Part shown: piece after piece, positions 16,030-24,634 of the stretch
Layout of the letters: each line of letters begins with the position of its first letter
How positions within the stretch are numbered: position 1 is the first letter of the stretch
DNA from: Brevundimonas sp. UBA7664
Lineage (GTDB): Bacteria > Pseudomonadota > Alphaproteobacteria > Caulobacterales > Caulobacteraceae
Direction: 5' to 3'
Length of the DNA stretch: 50,439 nt
Assembly: GCF_002483305.1 (NCBI RefSeq)
Contig: NZ_DLHQ01000046.1
Coordinates: 1-50,439, forward strand
Notes under the pieces: model-generated
Databases searched by the model: none
What the model was told of the DNA's origin: nothing
What the model saw: the letters and a program-made list of their open reading frames with translations, nothing else
Made by a program: the position numbers and the translations under genes

Positions 16030-19000
16030 ATGAGCGCGTTGGGGGATATCGGCCAGTCTTTCAGCATCAGGGCCGTCGTGACCCGGCTGGCGCGGGTGAA
16101 GACCCGTGCCTGGTGGGTCTCGATACTTGTCGGCGTCGCCTGCGCCGTCGCCATGCTGACCGTGCGTGCGGGGCTCGAGGGCTTCTACCGCGGCCTGGCC
16201 GGTTTCATGATCCTGCTGCCCGCCGTGATCGTCGCTTCGCTCGCGGCGGGGCGTCTGGCCGGGCTGACAGCCACCCTGTCCTGCCTCGCGGGCGGACTGG
16301 CGCTGTTGACCCTGTATGGCGAGGGACCGGACCTTCTCGGCCACGCAGCCCTCGTCCCCACCGTCAATTTCGCCGTCGTCGGCCTGTTCATCACCATCGT
16401 CGCATCGGCGTTGCGCGACATGGTCGGCGCGCTCGACGTCTCGCTTGACGCCCTGCGCACTTCGAAGGCGCGGATCGACGACAGCGAACACCAGCTGCGC
16501 CTGATCAGCGAATACGCCCCCGTCATGCTGTGGATGAGCGACGCCTCGGGCCGGTGCGTTCATCTCAATGCCGCCCAGCGTGAGTTCTGGGCCGTGCCCG
16601 AGTCGCTCGAGGGTTTCGATTTCGTCGCCACGATCCACCCCGACGACGCCGAGCGGGTGCTCACGGCGACGGCCGAGGCCGGTCAGCGTCAGGCGCCGTT
16701 CGAAATCGAGGGCCGGTACCTTCGCCACGACGGTCAATGGCGCGTGCTTCACACCGACGCCCATCCCCGGATCGAACCCGACGGCGGTTACGGCGGCATG
16801 ATCGGGGTCAACATCGACGTCACCGAGGCCCGGGCGGCCGAGGCGGCGCTGCGCGAAAGCGAGGCCCGCTTCCGCCTGATGGCCGACACGGCGCCATCGC
16901 CGGTGTGGATGACCAACGCCGACGCCAGGGTCGAGTTCGTCAATGCGGCGCTGGTCGACTTCTACGGACAGCCGGCCGAAGACATCCTCGGCGACGTCTG
17001 GAAACTGGCCATCCACCCCGACGACCAGGCGGCCGTCGAGACCGCCATGGCGGCGGGGCGTTCAAAGCGCGAGCCCTACGGCTTCGAGGCCCGGTTCCAG
17101 CGCGCCGACGGCGCCTGGCGCTGGATGCGGATTTCGGTCAAGCCGCGCTTCGCCGGCGACGGCCTCTTCCTCGGCTACGTCGGCATGTCGTTCGACACCA
17201 CCGAGACGCGCGAGGCCCTGGACGCCCTGGAACGGCAGGAGCGGCGCCAGACCTTCCTGCTGGCCCTGGTGGACCGACTGCGCGACCTGACCTCTCCGGA
17301 GGACGTCATTCTCGAGGTCGAGCAGGCGCTGGGCCTGGAGCTGGGCGCGGACCGCGTCGGCTATGGGGTGGTCGATCAGGCGCGCGGCCGGGTGTCCATG
17401 ACCCGCGACTGGACCACGGGCGTGGTCAGCGCCCAGGGCGAATTCAGCCTCGAAGACCTCGGCGCGGACCTGATCTCGGACCTCGCCGCGGGGCAGGTGA
17501 TCCACATCGCCGACGTCCGGCAGGACCCGCGCACCCGCGACGCGCTGGAGGTGTTCCAGCGTCTGGAGACCCGCGCCCTGATGCGCACGCCCGTGATCCG
17601 CAGCGGCGGTTTGCGGGCCTTCCTGTACGCCCACCACTCGACCGTGCGCGAATGGACCCCGGCCGAAACCGCCCTGTTGCAGGAGGTCGCCGTCCGCACC
17701 TGGACCGAGATCGAACGCACCCGCGCCGAGGCCGAGGTGCGCGAGAGCGAGCAACGCTTCCGCGCCATCGCCGACACCGCGCCGGTGCTGATCTGGGTGA
17801 CCCAGCAGGACCGCACCCGCGCCTTCGTCAACCAGGCCTATGTCGCCTACAACGGCGGGTCGTACGAAGAGGCGCGCCTCGCGGACTGGCGCGCGATCAT
17901 CCATCCCGACGATCACGAACGCGTCCTGAAGGATTCGCTCGACGGAGAGGCCTCCAGGGAGCCCTTCTCCATGGAGGCCCGATACCTGCGCCACGACGGC
18001 GAGTATCGCTGGCTGAAATCCTTCTCCCGGCCGCGGCTTGGGGCCGATGGCGAGATCATCGGCTTCGTCGGCGTGGCGTTCGATGTGACGGACATCCGCG
18101 AAGCCCAGGCCCGGCTGCTGGAATCCGAGACCCGGTTCCGCACCGTGGCCGACAGCGCGCCGGCCCTGATCTGGATGCTGGACGCCGAGGGGCGGCCCAG
18201 CTTCGCCAATCGCCGCTACCGCACCTTCTTCGGCGTCGAGACCGAGGACCAGATCGCCGACGCCTGGCGGCGGATGATCCATCCCGACGACGCCGCAGCC
18301 TTCACCGCCGCCTTCAACAACGCCTTCGAACATCGTGACCGGTTCGAGAGCCTGATCCGTATTCGTCATCCCGCCCTCGGCGAGCGGTGGCTGCGCTGCG
18401 AGGGCCTGGCCCGCTTTGACGGCTCGGGCGCCTTCCAGGGCTATGTCGGCGCCAATATCGACGTCACCGAAGCCAAGCGGGCCGAAGAGGACCTCAAGCG
18501 GATCAACGAACTGCTGGAGGAACGGGTCGGCGAGGCGCTGGCGGAAAAGGCCAAGGCCGAGGCCGATCTGATGCACGCCCAGCGAATGGAGGCCGTGGGC
18601 CGACTGACCGGCGGTGTGGCCCACGATTTCAACAACCTGCTGACCGTGGTGATCGGCGCGCTGGACATCATTCTGCGCTCGCCCGATGACGCCGCCAAAC
18701 GCCAGAAACTGGGCGAGGCGGCCCTGGCGGCGGCGCGGCGGGGCGAAGGCCTGACGCACCAGCTGCTGGCCTTCTCGCGCCGTCAGGCCCTGCGGCCCGA
18801 GGCCGTCGATCTCAACGTCCAGATCCGTGAAAGCGAGCCCCTGCTGCGTCGCGCCGTCGGCGAGGCCGTCGAGTTCAAGCTCAAGCTCCGGCGCGGCGGC
18901 GCGCGGGTCAGCGTCGATCCCTCCCAATTCGAGGCCGCCTTGCTGAACCTGGTCGTCAACGCCCGCGACGCCGTGGGCGACAAGGGCCGGATCACGGTCC

Positions 19001-19686
19001 AGACCCAGTCCTGCACCGTCGCGCCGGGCGAGGTCGTTGACCTCGCGGCCGGCGACTATGTCTGCGTCACGGTCGCCGACAACGGCGCGGGCATGGCGCC
19101 CGAAGTGATCGCCCGCGTGTTCGAACCCTTCTTCACCACCAAGGCCGTGGGCAAGGGGACGGGGCTGGGCCTGAGCCAGGTCTATGGGTTTGCGCGTCAG
19201 AGCGGCGGGGCCGCCCAGATCATCTCCAGGGTCGGCCGCGGGACCGAGATCAAACTGTTTCTGCCGCCGCGGGACGAGGCCGTCAGCATCGCCCCCGACG
19301 CCGGGCCGGAAGCGGCCAGGCCGATGGCGGCGGGTCGTCGCCTCCTGCTGGTCGAGGACGACGCCAGCGTCGCCGTCGTGGCCCTGGAACTGCTGGAAGG
19401 CCTGGGGCTCGAGGTGCGCGCGGTCGAGACCGCGCCACAGGCGCTGGACCTGCTGAAACGCGAGCGGTTCGACATGATGCTCAGCGACGTGGTGATGCCG
19501 GGCGGCATGACCGGGATCGAACTGGCGCGGGTGTGCGAACGCGACTATCCGGACATGCGGGTGGTGCTGACCTCGGGCTACGCTGGCGAGGATGTGGACG
19601 CGGCCCTGTCCGACGCCCCCTGGCCGTTCCTGCGCAAGCCCTATTCGGGCGAGCAGCTGGCCCGCATCCTGGGTGAACTCGGCTAG
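16030..19686 (+). CDS. Membrane hybrid histidine kinase (TM-PAS-PAS-GAF-PAS-PAS-HK-REC)
   Basis: A 1,218-residue sensor. Order: four-helix membrane region like DUF4118 (about 20-130); PAS (150-270); PAS (277-400); GAF (410-557); PAS (573-690); PAS (699-815); coiled coil; HisKA with His at about 865 in GGVAHDFNN; HATPase with NARDAV and GTGLGLSQVYGF; receiver (1104-1218) with phosphoacceptor Asp1153 in MLSDVVMP and Lys in RKPYSG. The four PAS domains are alike (ARF...AD.AP..W), suggesting internal duplication. The fused receiver makes it a hybrid that needs a histidine phosphotransferase or acts as its own phosphatase. The consensus stress promoter at 15972-15996 points to induction under general stress. 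Confidence 0.92.
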   Translation: MSALGDIGQSFSIRAVVTRLARVKTRAWWVSILVGVACAVAMLTVRAGLEGFYRGLAGFMILLPAVIVASLAAGRLAGLTATLSCLAGGLALLTLYGEGPDLLGHAALVPTVNFAVVGLFITIVASALRDMVGALDVSLDALRTSKARIDDSEHQLRLISEYAPVMLWMSDASGRCVHLNAAQREFWAVPESLEGFDFVATIHPDDAERVLTATAEAGQRQAPFEIEGRYLRHDGQWRVLHTDAHPRIEPDGGYGGMIGVNIDVTEARAAEAALRESEARFRLMADTAPSPVWMTNADARVEFVNAALVDFYGQPAEDILGDVWKLAIHPDDQAAVETAMAAGRSKREPYGFEARFQRADGAWRWMRISVKPRFAGDGLFLGYVGMSFDTTETREALDALERQERRQTFLLALVDRLRDLTSPEDVILEVEQALGLELGADRVGYGVVDQARGRVSMTRDWTTGVVSAQGEFSLEDLGADLISDLAAGQVIHIADVRQDPRTRDALEVFQRLETRALMRTPVIRSGGLRAFLYAHHSTVREWTPAETALLQEVAVRTWTEIERTRAEAEVRESEQRFRAIADTAPVLIWVTQQDRTRAFVNQAYVAYNGGSYEEARLADWRAIIHPDDHERVLKDSLDGEASREPFSMEARYLRHDGEYRWLKSFSRPRLGADGEIIGFVGVAFDVTDIREAQARLLESETRFRTVADSAPALIWMLDAEGRPSFANRRYRTFFGVETEDQIADAWRRMIHPDDAAAFTAAFNNAFEHRDRFESLIRIRHPALGERWLRCEGLARFDGSGAFQGYVGANIDVTEAKRAEEDLKRINELLEERVGEALAEKAKAEADLMHAQRMEAVGRLTGGVAHDFNNLLTVVIGALDIILRSPDDAAKRQKLGEAALAAARRGEGLTHQLLAFSRRQALRPEAVDLNVQIRESEPLLRRAVGEAVEFKLKLRRGGARVSVDPSQFEAALLNLVVNARDAVGDKGRITVQTQSCTVAPGEVVDLAAGDYVCVTVADNGAGMAPEVIARVFEPFFTTKAVGKGTGLGLSQVYGFARQSGGAAQIISRVGRGTEIKLFLPPRDEAVSIAPDAGPEAARPMAAGRRLLLVEDDASVAVVALELLEGLGLEVRAVETAPQALDLLKRERFDMMLSDVVMPGGMTGIELARVCERDYPDMRVVLTSGYAGEDVDAALSDAPWPFLRKPYSGEQLARILGELG

Positions 19687-19723
19687 GGGCCTTCGGTCGA
19701 CGTCTCCGCCGACCGAGACGGGA

Positions 19724-20086
19724 TCAGCGCGTGCGCGCCTTGCGGGCGGCGTAGCGGGCGTCGCGGGCCAGCTTCTGCTCGGCCTTGGTCAGGGCCTTGC
19801 GCTCCTTGCGGGCGCCGCGACGTTCCGCTTCCGACTCTTCTTCGGCCAGACGGGCGGCTTCGGCGCGGATGGCCTCCTGTTCCGCCTTCTGACGGCGGAC
19901 CTCGGCCTTGGCCAGCTCGTGCTGCTGGCGCAGCGCCTCCTTCTCGGCGGCGCGCTTGGCGGCCAGCTTGTCGAATTCGGGATCGGGGGCGGCGGCCTTG
20001 GGCTTGAACCGGGCCAGCAGGGCCTTCTTGGCCTCCTGCTGGGTCGTGAGGCGGTCCGTGAAGCCGGTCTGTTTCAGATCTCTCAT
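19724..20086 (-). CDS. DUF6481-like coiled-coil protein
   Basis: A 120-residue, highly charged protein, almost wholly alpha-helical from residue 40 on (runs of A, K, R, E: AAKRAAEKEALRQQ), ending in LARDARYAARKART. The N-terminal FTDRLTTQQEAKKALL and the C-terminal DARYAARK match what I recall of the DUF6481 family of alphaproteobacteria; function unknown. No signal peptide. It is convergent with the hybrid kinase and same-strand as the lipoprotein at 20247-20432, 160 bp away. Confidence 0.7.
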   Translation of the reverse strand: MRDLKQTGFTDRLTTQQEAKKALLARFKPKAAAPDPEFDKLAAKRAAEKEALRQQHELAKAEVRRQKAEQEAIRAEAARLAEEESEAERRGARKERKALTKAEQKLARDARYAARKARTR

Positions 20087-20246
20087 GCGGAGGGCGTCGA
20101 TGTCCTTGATCGTTTATGGATGCGCGGAACGCAGTCGGGCGGATTTACACAGCGCAGCCCGGCGCGTCGCTAACCCTATATGGGTGCGAAAATCAAGTTC
20201 GCGAGGCGCCGGGGCGGTCGCCCGGCGCACTCGGGGACGAACTGTG

Positions 20247-20432
20247 TCAGTTGGGTTTCTCGGCCTGGCCGACCGCGGCGCCGGCGGCGCCCCCGACCGC
20301 CGCGCCGATCGGACCGGCGACGACGGCTCCGGCGACAGCGCCGGTCGCGGCCCTCTGTTCGATGGTCTGGCCGCAGGCGGCGGCGGCGACGGCTGTGAGG
20401 GCGAGGACCAGGGTGATGGCGGTGCGTTTCAT
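20247..20432 (-). CDS. Small glycine-zipper lipoprotein
   Basis: A 61-residue protein from ATG 20432, with AAGGAG 6 nt upstream. It has a signal peptide with a lipobox-like end (VAAAAC, Cys20), then a glycine/alanine-rich membrane-active stretch (GAVAGAVVAGPIGAAVGGAAGAAVG). This is the style of osmotically or stress-induced entericidin/glycine-zipper lipoproteins. A perfect EcfG-type promoter lies 28 bp upstream of its start, consistent with stress induction. An upstream ATG at 20462 would place its first codon inside the promoter, so it is rejected. Confidence 0.72.
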   Translation of the reverse strand: MKRTAITLVLALTAVAAAACGQTIEQRAATGAVAGAVVAGPIGAAVGGAAGAAVGQAEKPN

Positions 20433-20460
20433 GGCGAACTCCTTCAAATAGTGGAGCTTC

Positions 20461-20485
20461 AACGTCGCCCGTCTCCGCCGGTTCC
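20461..20485 (-). promoter_or_regulatory. Consensus general-stress (EcfG/SigT-type) promoter
   Basis: On the minus strand GGAAC (20485-20481), 16 bp, CGTT (20464-20461). It matches the EcfG consensus exactly and ends 28 bp before the lipoprotein ATG at 20432. Confidence 0.72.
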
Positions 20486-20895
20486 GGCCAACCGGCTCAA
20501 GTCAACCGTCGATTTGGCTCGATGATGAAGACAATAGTCGGAACCGCTATCAATCCGTCATGCCGCCCATGACACCTGTTTCGTGTTGTTCTTGTGATGG
20601 ACAATACAGAAATCCGTTCTTTCACTGGGCGTGACTATCAAACGCCCGCGGTACCTGATCTTCCGGATACCGTCCGGAGCCCCCGCGATGTTGCGCCGCA
20701 CAACAATCTTGCGAATCAACCACATTGGCGCCACAAACGGCTGGCTTAAGGCGCGTCCTCGACAAATGGCCCGTTCGCCGACCGTCGATTTACCGCAAGC
20801 GGATCGCGACGCCGATCTCCAGGGATTGGAGAGGGTCGCCCGGTTGCGAGACTACCCGGGGGCGGCATTGCGCCCTGCCGTACAGGACTGAGCCC
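20486..20895. other. Intergenic stretch between lipoprotein and cell-wall hydrolase genes
   Basis: About 410 bp with no convincing gene. It is relatively A+T-richer in its left half (20500-20720). I see no tRNA fold, no repeat of the array family and no clear terminator. It must hold the promoter of the plus-strand hydrolase gene, but I could not pick a convincing -35/-10 pair. Confidence 0.4.
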
Positions 20896-21984
20896 TTGCC
20901 GAAAGCCCCGCAGACGCGTGTGAACCCTCCTGTCGATCGTGCGGCCCGGATTCGGCCCGGAACGGCGGCGGCGGCGTTCGGCGCACTGGTGGGACTGGCG
21001 ATCGGCTGCGCATGGCTGGGCGGCACCGCGGCCAAGGCCACGACCGTGCGGGCCCAGGCGGAACGCATCGAGGGCGCGACCGCGGCGGGGTTCACCGAAG
21101 AAGCGCTTGCGGCGGCCGCCGGCGGCCTGGACGAAAGCGCCCTGGCCATCGCCCGCCGACATGATCCCTACACCGTCGCCGGCGGCGCCCAGCGGGACCG
21201 TCAGGCCGAGCTTCTGACCGCCCGTCTGGAACAGCTGCGCGGCCAGCCCGCCGACGCCGGCCTGCGCCGGGTCAATCTGACCGGCCCTGTCGCGGCCCTG
21301 CCCTTCCGCCTCGGCAGCGCGCTGGACGCCTCGCGCGATCTCGATTGCCTGACCCAGGCCGCCTATTACGAAGCCCGCGGCGAAGGCCGCGACGGCATGC
21401 GGGCCGTAGCCCAGGTGGTGCTGAACCGCGTCCGCCACGGCGCCTTCCCGAACAGCGTCTGCGGCGTGGTGTTCCAGGGCGCCGGTCGCCGCACCGGCTG
21501 CCAGTTCAGCTTCACCTGCGACGGTTCGATGCGCGGGCGGGTCAATCGCGCCGCCTGGAACCGGGCCCGCGAGGTCGCCTCCAGCGCCCTGTCGGGGGCC
21601 GTCTACAGCGCCGTCGGCAACGCCACCCATTTCCACACCACCGGCGTCTCGCCGCGCTGGCGCAATTCGCTGGTGCGCGTGGGTCAGGTCGGCGACCACC
21701 TGTTCTATCGCTTCGGCGGCCGCTCCGGCTCGCGCGAGGCCTTCTCCTACGCCGCCCGTCCGTCCAGCGACGCCGATGCGCCGCGCCTGATCCAGGCCAG
21801 CATGGACCCCACGGGTCCGGTGCGCGAAGCCGGCGCGGTCGCCTACAGCATGCTGATCGCCCAGGAACGCGGCGCCGGCGGCGCGGCCCCGGTTCCGGCG
21901 GCGGCGGCCGCTCCGGCCCCCACGGTCGTGGTCACGCCGGTCTCGACCAGCGAGGCATCGGCCCCGGCCGCGCCGACCACCTGA
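20896..21984 (+). CDS. Cell wall hydrolase, SleB family (second copy)
   Basis: About 362 residues. A short N-terminus is followed by one hydrophobic helix (about residues 22-45, AAAAFGALVGLAIGCAW), a linker, then the SleB/Hydrolase_2 domain near 150-275 (CLTQAAYYEARGEG with catalytic Glu, AVAQVVLNRVRHG, SVCGVVFQG, GCQFSFTCDG, ATHFHTTGVSPRW). The tail is alanine/proline-rich. It is clearly a paralogue of 14603-15814 and closer to the family consensus (YYEARGE intact). No ATG fits: TTG 20896 (AGGA 8 nt upstream) or GTG 20920 are the possible starts. Confidence 0.85.
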   Translation: MPKAPQTRVNPPVDRAARIRPGTAAAAFGALVGLAIGCAWLGGTAAKATTVRAQAERIEGATAAGFTEEALAAAAGGLDESALAIARRHDPYTVAGGAQRDRQAELLTARLEQLRGQPADAGLRRVNLTGPVAALPFRLGSALDASRDLDCLTQAAYYEARGEGRDGMRAVAQVVLNRVRHGAFPNSVCGVVFQGAGRRTGCQFSFTCDGSMRGRVNRAAWNRAREVASSALSGAVYSAVGNATHFHTTGVSPRWRNSLVRVGQVGDHLFYRFGGRSGSREAFSYAARPSSDADAPRLIQASMDPTGPVREAGAVAYSMLIAQERGAGGAAPVPAAAAAPAPTVVVTPVSTSEASAPAAPTT

Positions 21985-22002
21985 TTCCGATCGACCTTCG
22001 GG

Positions 22003-22185
22003 TCAGCGATCCTGCACCTTCCACTGGTTGGTCAGGTTGTGCTTCAGGTCGCCGAACCGGCGCTGTGTCCCGAGGATGACGTCGGCGGCGGGCTGGCCTG
22101 ACCGGGCCCCGGCCTGCACATCAGGTCGGTCCGGGCTCTCGGCGAAGCCGGGCTGTTCCGGGGGCATGCGGGCGGGGCGGGTCAT
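22003..22185 (-). CDS. Small hydrophilic hypothetical protein
   Basis: A 60-residue protein from ATG 22185, preceded by AAGGAGA at a 5-nt spacing. It is rich in P, R, Q and D, without hydrophobic segments; the tail QRRFGDLKHNLTNQWKVQDR looks helical. No family recognised. A weak stress-type promoter candidate lies upstream, and such small hydrophilic proteins are common in stress regulons, but that is inference. It is convergent with the cell-wall hydrolase, 18 bp apart. Confidence 0.55.
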   Translation of the reverse strand: MTRPARMPPEQPGFAESPDRPDVQAGARSGQPAADVILGTQRRFGDLKHNLTNQWKVQDR

Positions 22186-22210
22186 CGAAGTCTCCTTCAT
22201 CGACAACCCA

Positions 22211-22236
22211 AACCCGTGCGGCGTCCCGCCTGTTCC
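22211..22236 (-). promoter_or_regulatory. Weak general-stress promoter candidate
   Basis: On the minus strand GGAAC (22236-22232), 17 bp, GGTT (22214-22211), 25 bp before the ATG at 22185. The -35 element is exact, the -10 element has one mismatch (GGTT for CGTT). It lies between the nadC end and the small gene. Confidence 0.3.
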
Positions 22237-22253
22237 GGAACGGCGTTCGCCGC

Positions 22254-23105
22254 TCAGCCCGGCACGACGTCCAGCCCGACGTCCAGCGCCGGCGCCGAAT
22301 GGGTCAGGGCGCCGACCGAGATCACGTCCACGCCCGTTTCAGCGATGCCGCGGACCGTCTGCAGATTGACCCCGCCCGACGCCTCCAGCGTCACCCGCCC
22401 GGCCGTCCGCGTCACCGCCTCGCGCAGCATCGCCAGGGTGAAATTGTCCAGCATGATCACGTCCGGGGCCGCGGCCAGCGCCTCGTCCAGCTGGTCCAGA
22501 CCGTCGACCTCGACCTCGACCTTCATCAGATGGCCGACGGACGCGCGCGCGCGGCGGACGGCCTCGCCGACGCCGCCGCAGACGGCGACGTGATTGTCCT
22601 TGATCAGGATGGCGTCATCCAGACCGAACCGGTGATTGACCCCGCCGCCGCACAGCACCGCATGCTTCTCGAGCGCGCGCAGGCCGGGCGTGGTCTTGCG
22701 CGTATCGGCGATCCGCGCCTTGGTCCCGGAGACTGCCTCGACATAGGCCCGCGTCAGGGTGGCGATGCCGCACAGCCGCCCCAGCAGGTTCAGCGCCGTG
22801 CGTTCGGCGGCGAGGAAGGCGCGCGCGTCGGCCTCGACCTCGGCCAGCACGGCGCCAGCCTCGAAGGCGTCGCCGTCACGCAGCTTCAGTTCAATCGACG
22901 CCTCGGGGTCCATCGCCAGCACGGCCAGGCGCACGCAGTCGATCCCTGCCAGCACGCCGGCCTTGCGCGCCGCGAACACGGCCCGCATCCGCGCGCCTTC
23001 GGGAATGCAGGCCCGCGCCGTCACATCGCCGGCCCGGCCGAGATCCTCGGCCAGCGCCATGCGCACGATGGGTTCAATCAGAATGTCAGGCAGGGATCGG
23101 GTCAT
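22254..23105 (-). CDS. nadC: Nicotinate-nucleotide diphosphorylase (carboxylating)
   Basis: NadC (quinolinate phosphoribosyltransferase) joins quinolinate and PRPP to give nicotinate mononucleotide with loss of CO2, the third step of NAD de novo synthesis. The 283-residue protein has the hallmark DTRKTTPGLRALEKHAV segment with substrate-binding Arg and Lys, the HRFGLDDAILIKDNH loop, and the C-terminal LEASGGVNLQTVRGIAETGVDVISVGALTHS. Length is normal. It lies 11 bp after nadB and is last gene of the operon that starts with nadA. Confidence 0.96.
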   Translation of the reverse strand: MTRSLPDILIEPIVRMALAEDLGRAGDVTARACIPEGARMRAVFAARKAGVLAGIDCVRLAVLAMDPEASIELKLRDGDAFEAGAVLAEVEADARAFLAAERTALNLLGRLCGIATLTRAYVEAVSGTKARIADTRKTTPGLRALEKHAVLCGGGVNHRFGLDDAILIKDNHVAVCGGVGEAVRRARASVGHLMKVEVEVDGLDQLDEALAAAPDVIMLDNFTLAMLREAVTRTAGRVTLEASGGVNLQTVRGIAETGVDVISVGALTHSAPALDVGLDVVPG

Positions 23106-23116
23106 CGAGCGCTCGT

Positions 23117-24634
23117 TCAGGCCGCCGCGACCAGCACAGGGTCGGCATGCACGCGGGTGTGTTTCGCGACCGTGGCCGCGTCCGGATAGTCCGAGCGGAA
23201 ATGCCCGCCCCGGCTCTCACGCCGCGCCAGCGCCGCCTCCGCGATGAGCCGCGCCGCCGCCAGCGGCAGCGCCCCCGGCGTCGTCTTGTCCAGCTCTGCA
23301 ATGACCGCCAGCGCCTCGGTCAGGCCGGCCGCGTCGCGCACCACGCCCACGCAGCGGCTCATCGTCTGGCGCAGCGTCTGCAGCGCCCCGGGTGAAAGGT
23401 CCTGTGCGACCGGCGGCGCGATCACGGCGCCGACGCCCGACGTTTCCGCCGCCGCCGCCCGCCCCGTCCGCCGCCCGAAGGCCGCGGCCTCCAGCAGGGA
23501 GTTGGAGGCCAGCCGGTTGGCGCCGTGCACGCCGGTCGCGGCGCATTCGCCGACGGCGAACAGGCCGGGCAGGCTGGTGCGGCCGTCCGTTCCAGCGGCG
23601 ATCCCGCCCATGTGATAATGGGCCGCCGCGGCGACCGGGATTGGCGTCTCGCGCGGGTCCAGCCCGGCCCGCATGCAGGCGGCGAACACGGCCGGAAATT
23701 CCTCGGCCAGATGCGCGCCCAGCACGCGGCAGTCGAGGAACGCGCCGCGCCCCGCGGCCCGCGCCGCGTGCACCGCCCGCGCCACCACATCGCGCGCCTG
23801 CAGATCGGCGTCGGCCGCCTCGCCCAGCAGGAACCGGCCCTCCCGATCGACCAGCCGCGCGCCCTCGCCCCGCAGGGCCTCGGTGGCCAGCGGCATGGGG
23901 TCCAGGCCGACGTCGATCGCGGTCGGGTGGAATTGCACGAACTCCGGGTCGAGAATGTCCGCGCCCGCGCGATAGGCCGCCGCCATGCCTTCGCCGAGCA
24001 GGGCGGCGGGGGTGGTGGTGTAGGCGAACAGGCCGCCGGCGCCGCCGGTGGCCAGCACCACGGCGGGCGCCAGCACTTCGATCAACCGTCCCGACCCCGG
24101 CGCCCCGCGCTCGATCAGGGCGCCCCGCACCCGGCCCGACGCATCCTGGATCAGGCCGCGCAGCCGGCCGTCTTCCTGGACCTCGATATGCGGCGCGGCG
24201 CGCACGGCCGCGATCAGGGCCGACAGGATCGCCCGGCCCGCGCCGTCGCCGCCGACCCGGGCGACGCGGGCCTGGGAATGGGCGGCTTCGAGGCTGACGG
24301 CGAATCCGCCGGCGGCGTCGCGGTCAAACGGCGCGCCCAGCGACGCCAGCCATTCGACCGTCGCGCGACCGTCTCCGGTCAGGATGTCCGTGGCGCCGGC
24401 CTCGACCAGCCCGGCCCCGGCTGCGGTCGTATCGGCCGCATGCAGGGCGGGGGCGTCGTCCTTCGACAGGGCCGCCGCCACGCCGCCCTGGGCCCAGGCC
24501 GAGGAGCAGGCCTCCAGCAGGGGCGCAGGCGTGATGACCAGCACCTTGCGCGGCGCGGCTTCCAGCGCGGCCGACAGGCCCGCCAGTCCGCCGCCGATGA
24601 TCAGCGGCCCGTCATGATGGACGATGCGGCTCAA
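23117..24634 (-). CDS. nadB: L-aspartate oxidase
   Basis: NadB oxidises L-aspartate to iminoaspartate, which NadA uses. The 505-residue FAD protein has the dinucleotide motif IIGGGLAGLSAALEA at its N-terminus, SSAWAQGGVAAAL, HPTAI...LATEALRGEGA, HYHMGGIAAGTDGRTS, and GLFAVGECAATGVHGANRLASNSLLEA, the fumarate reductase/aspartate oxidase signatures. The start is TTG 24634, which forms a TTGA overlap with the stop of the upstream protease-like gene; no ATG or GTG lies close enough to keep the FAD motif intact. Translational coupling to the upstream gene is therefore likely. Confidence 0.94.
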   Translation of the reverse strand: MSRIVHHDGPLIIGGGLAGLSAALEAAPRKVLVITPAPLLEACSSAWAQGGVAAALSKDDAPALHAADTTAAGAGLVEAGATDILTGDGRATVEWLASLGAPFDRDAAGGFAVSLEAAHSQARVARVGGDGAGRAILSALIAAVRAAPHIEVQEDGRLRGLIQDASGRVRGALIERGAPGSGRLIEVLAPAVVLATGGAGGLFAYTTTPAALLGEGMAAAYRAGADILDPEFVQFHPTAIDVGLDPMPLATEALRGEGARLVDREGRFLLGEAADADLQARDVVARAVHAARAAGRGAFLDCRVLGAHLAEEFPAVFAACMRAGLDPRETPIPVAAAAHYHMGGIAAGTDGRTSLPGLFAVGECAATGVHGANRLASNSLLEAAAFGRRTGRAAAAETSGVGAVIAPPVAQDLSPGALQTLRQTMSRCVGVVRDAAGLTEALAVIAELDKTTPGALPLAAARLIAEAALARRESRGGHFRSDYPDAATVAKHTRVHADPVLVAAA

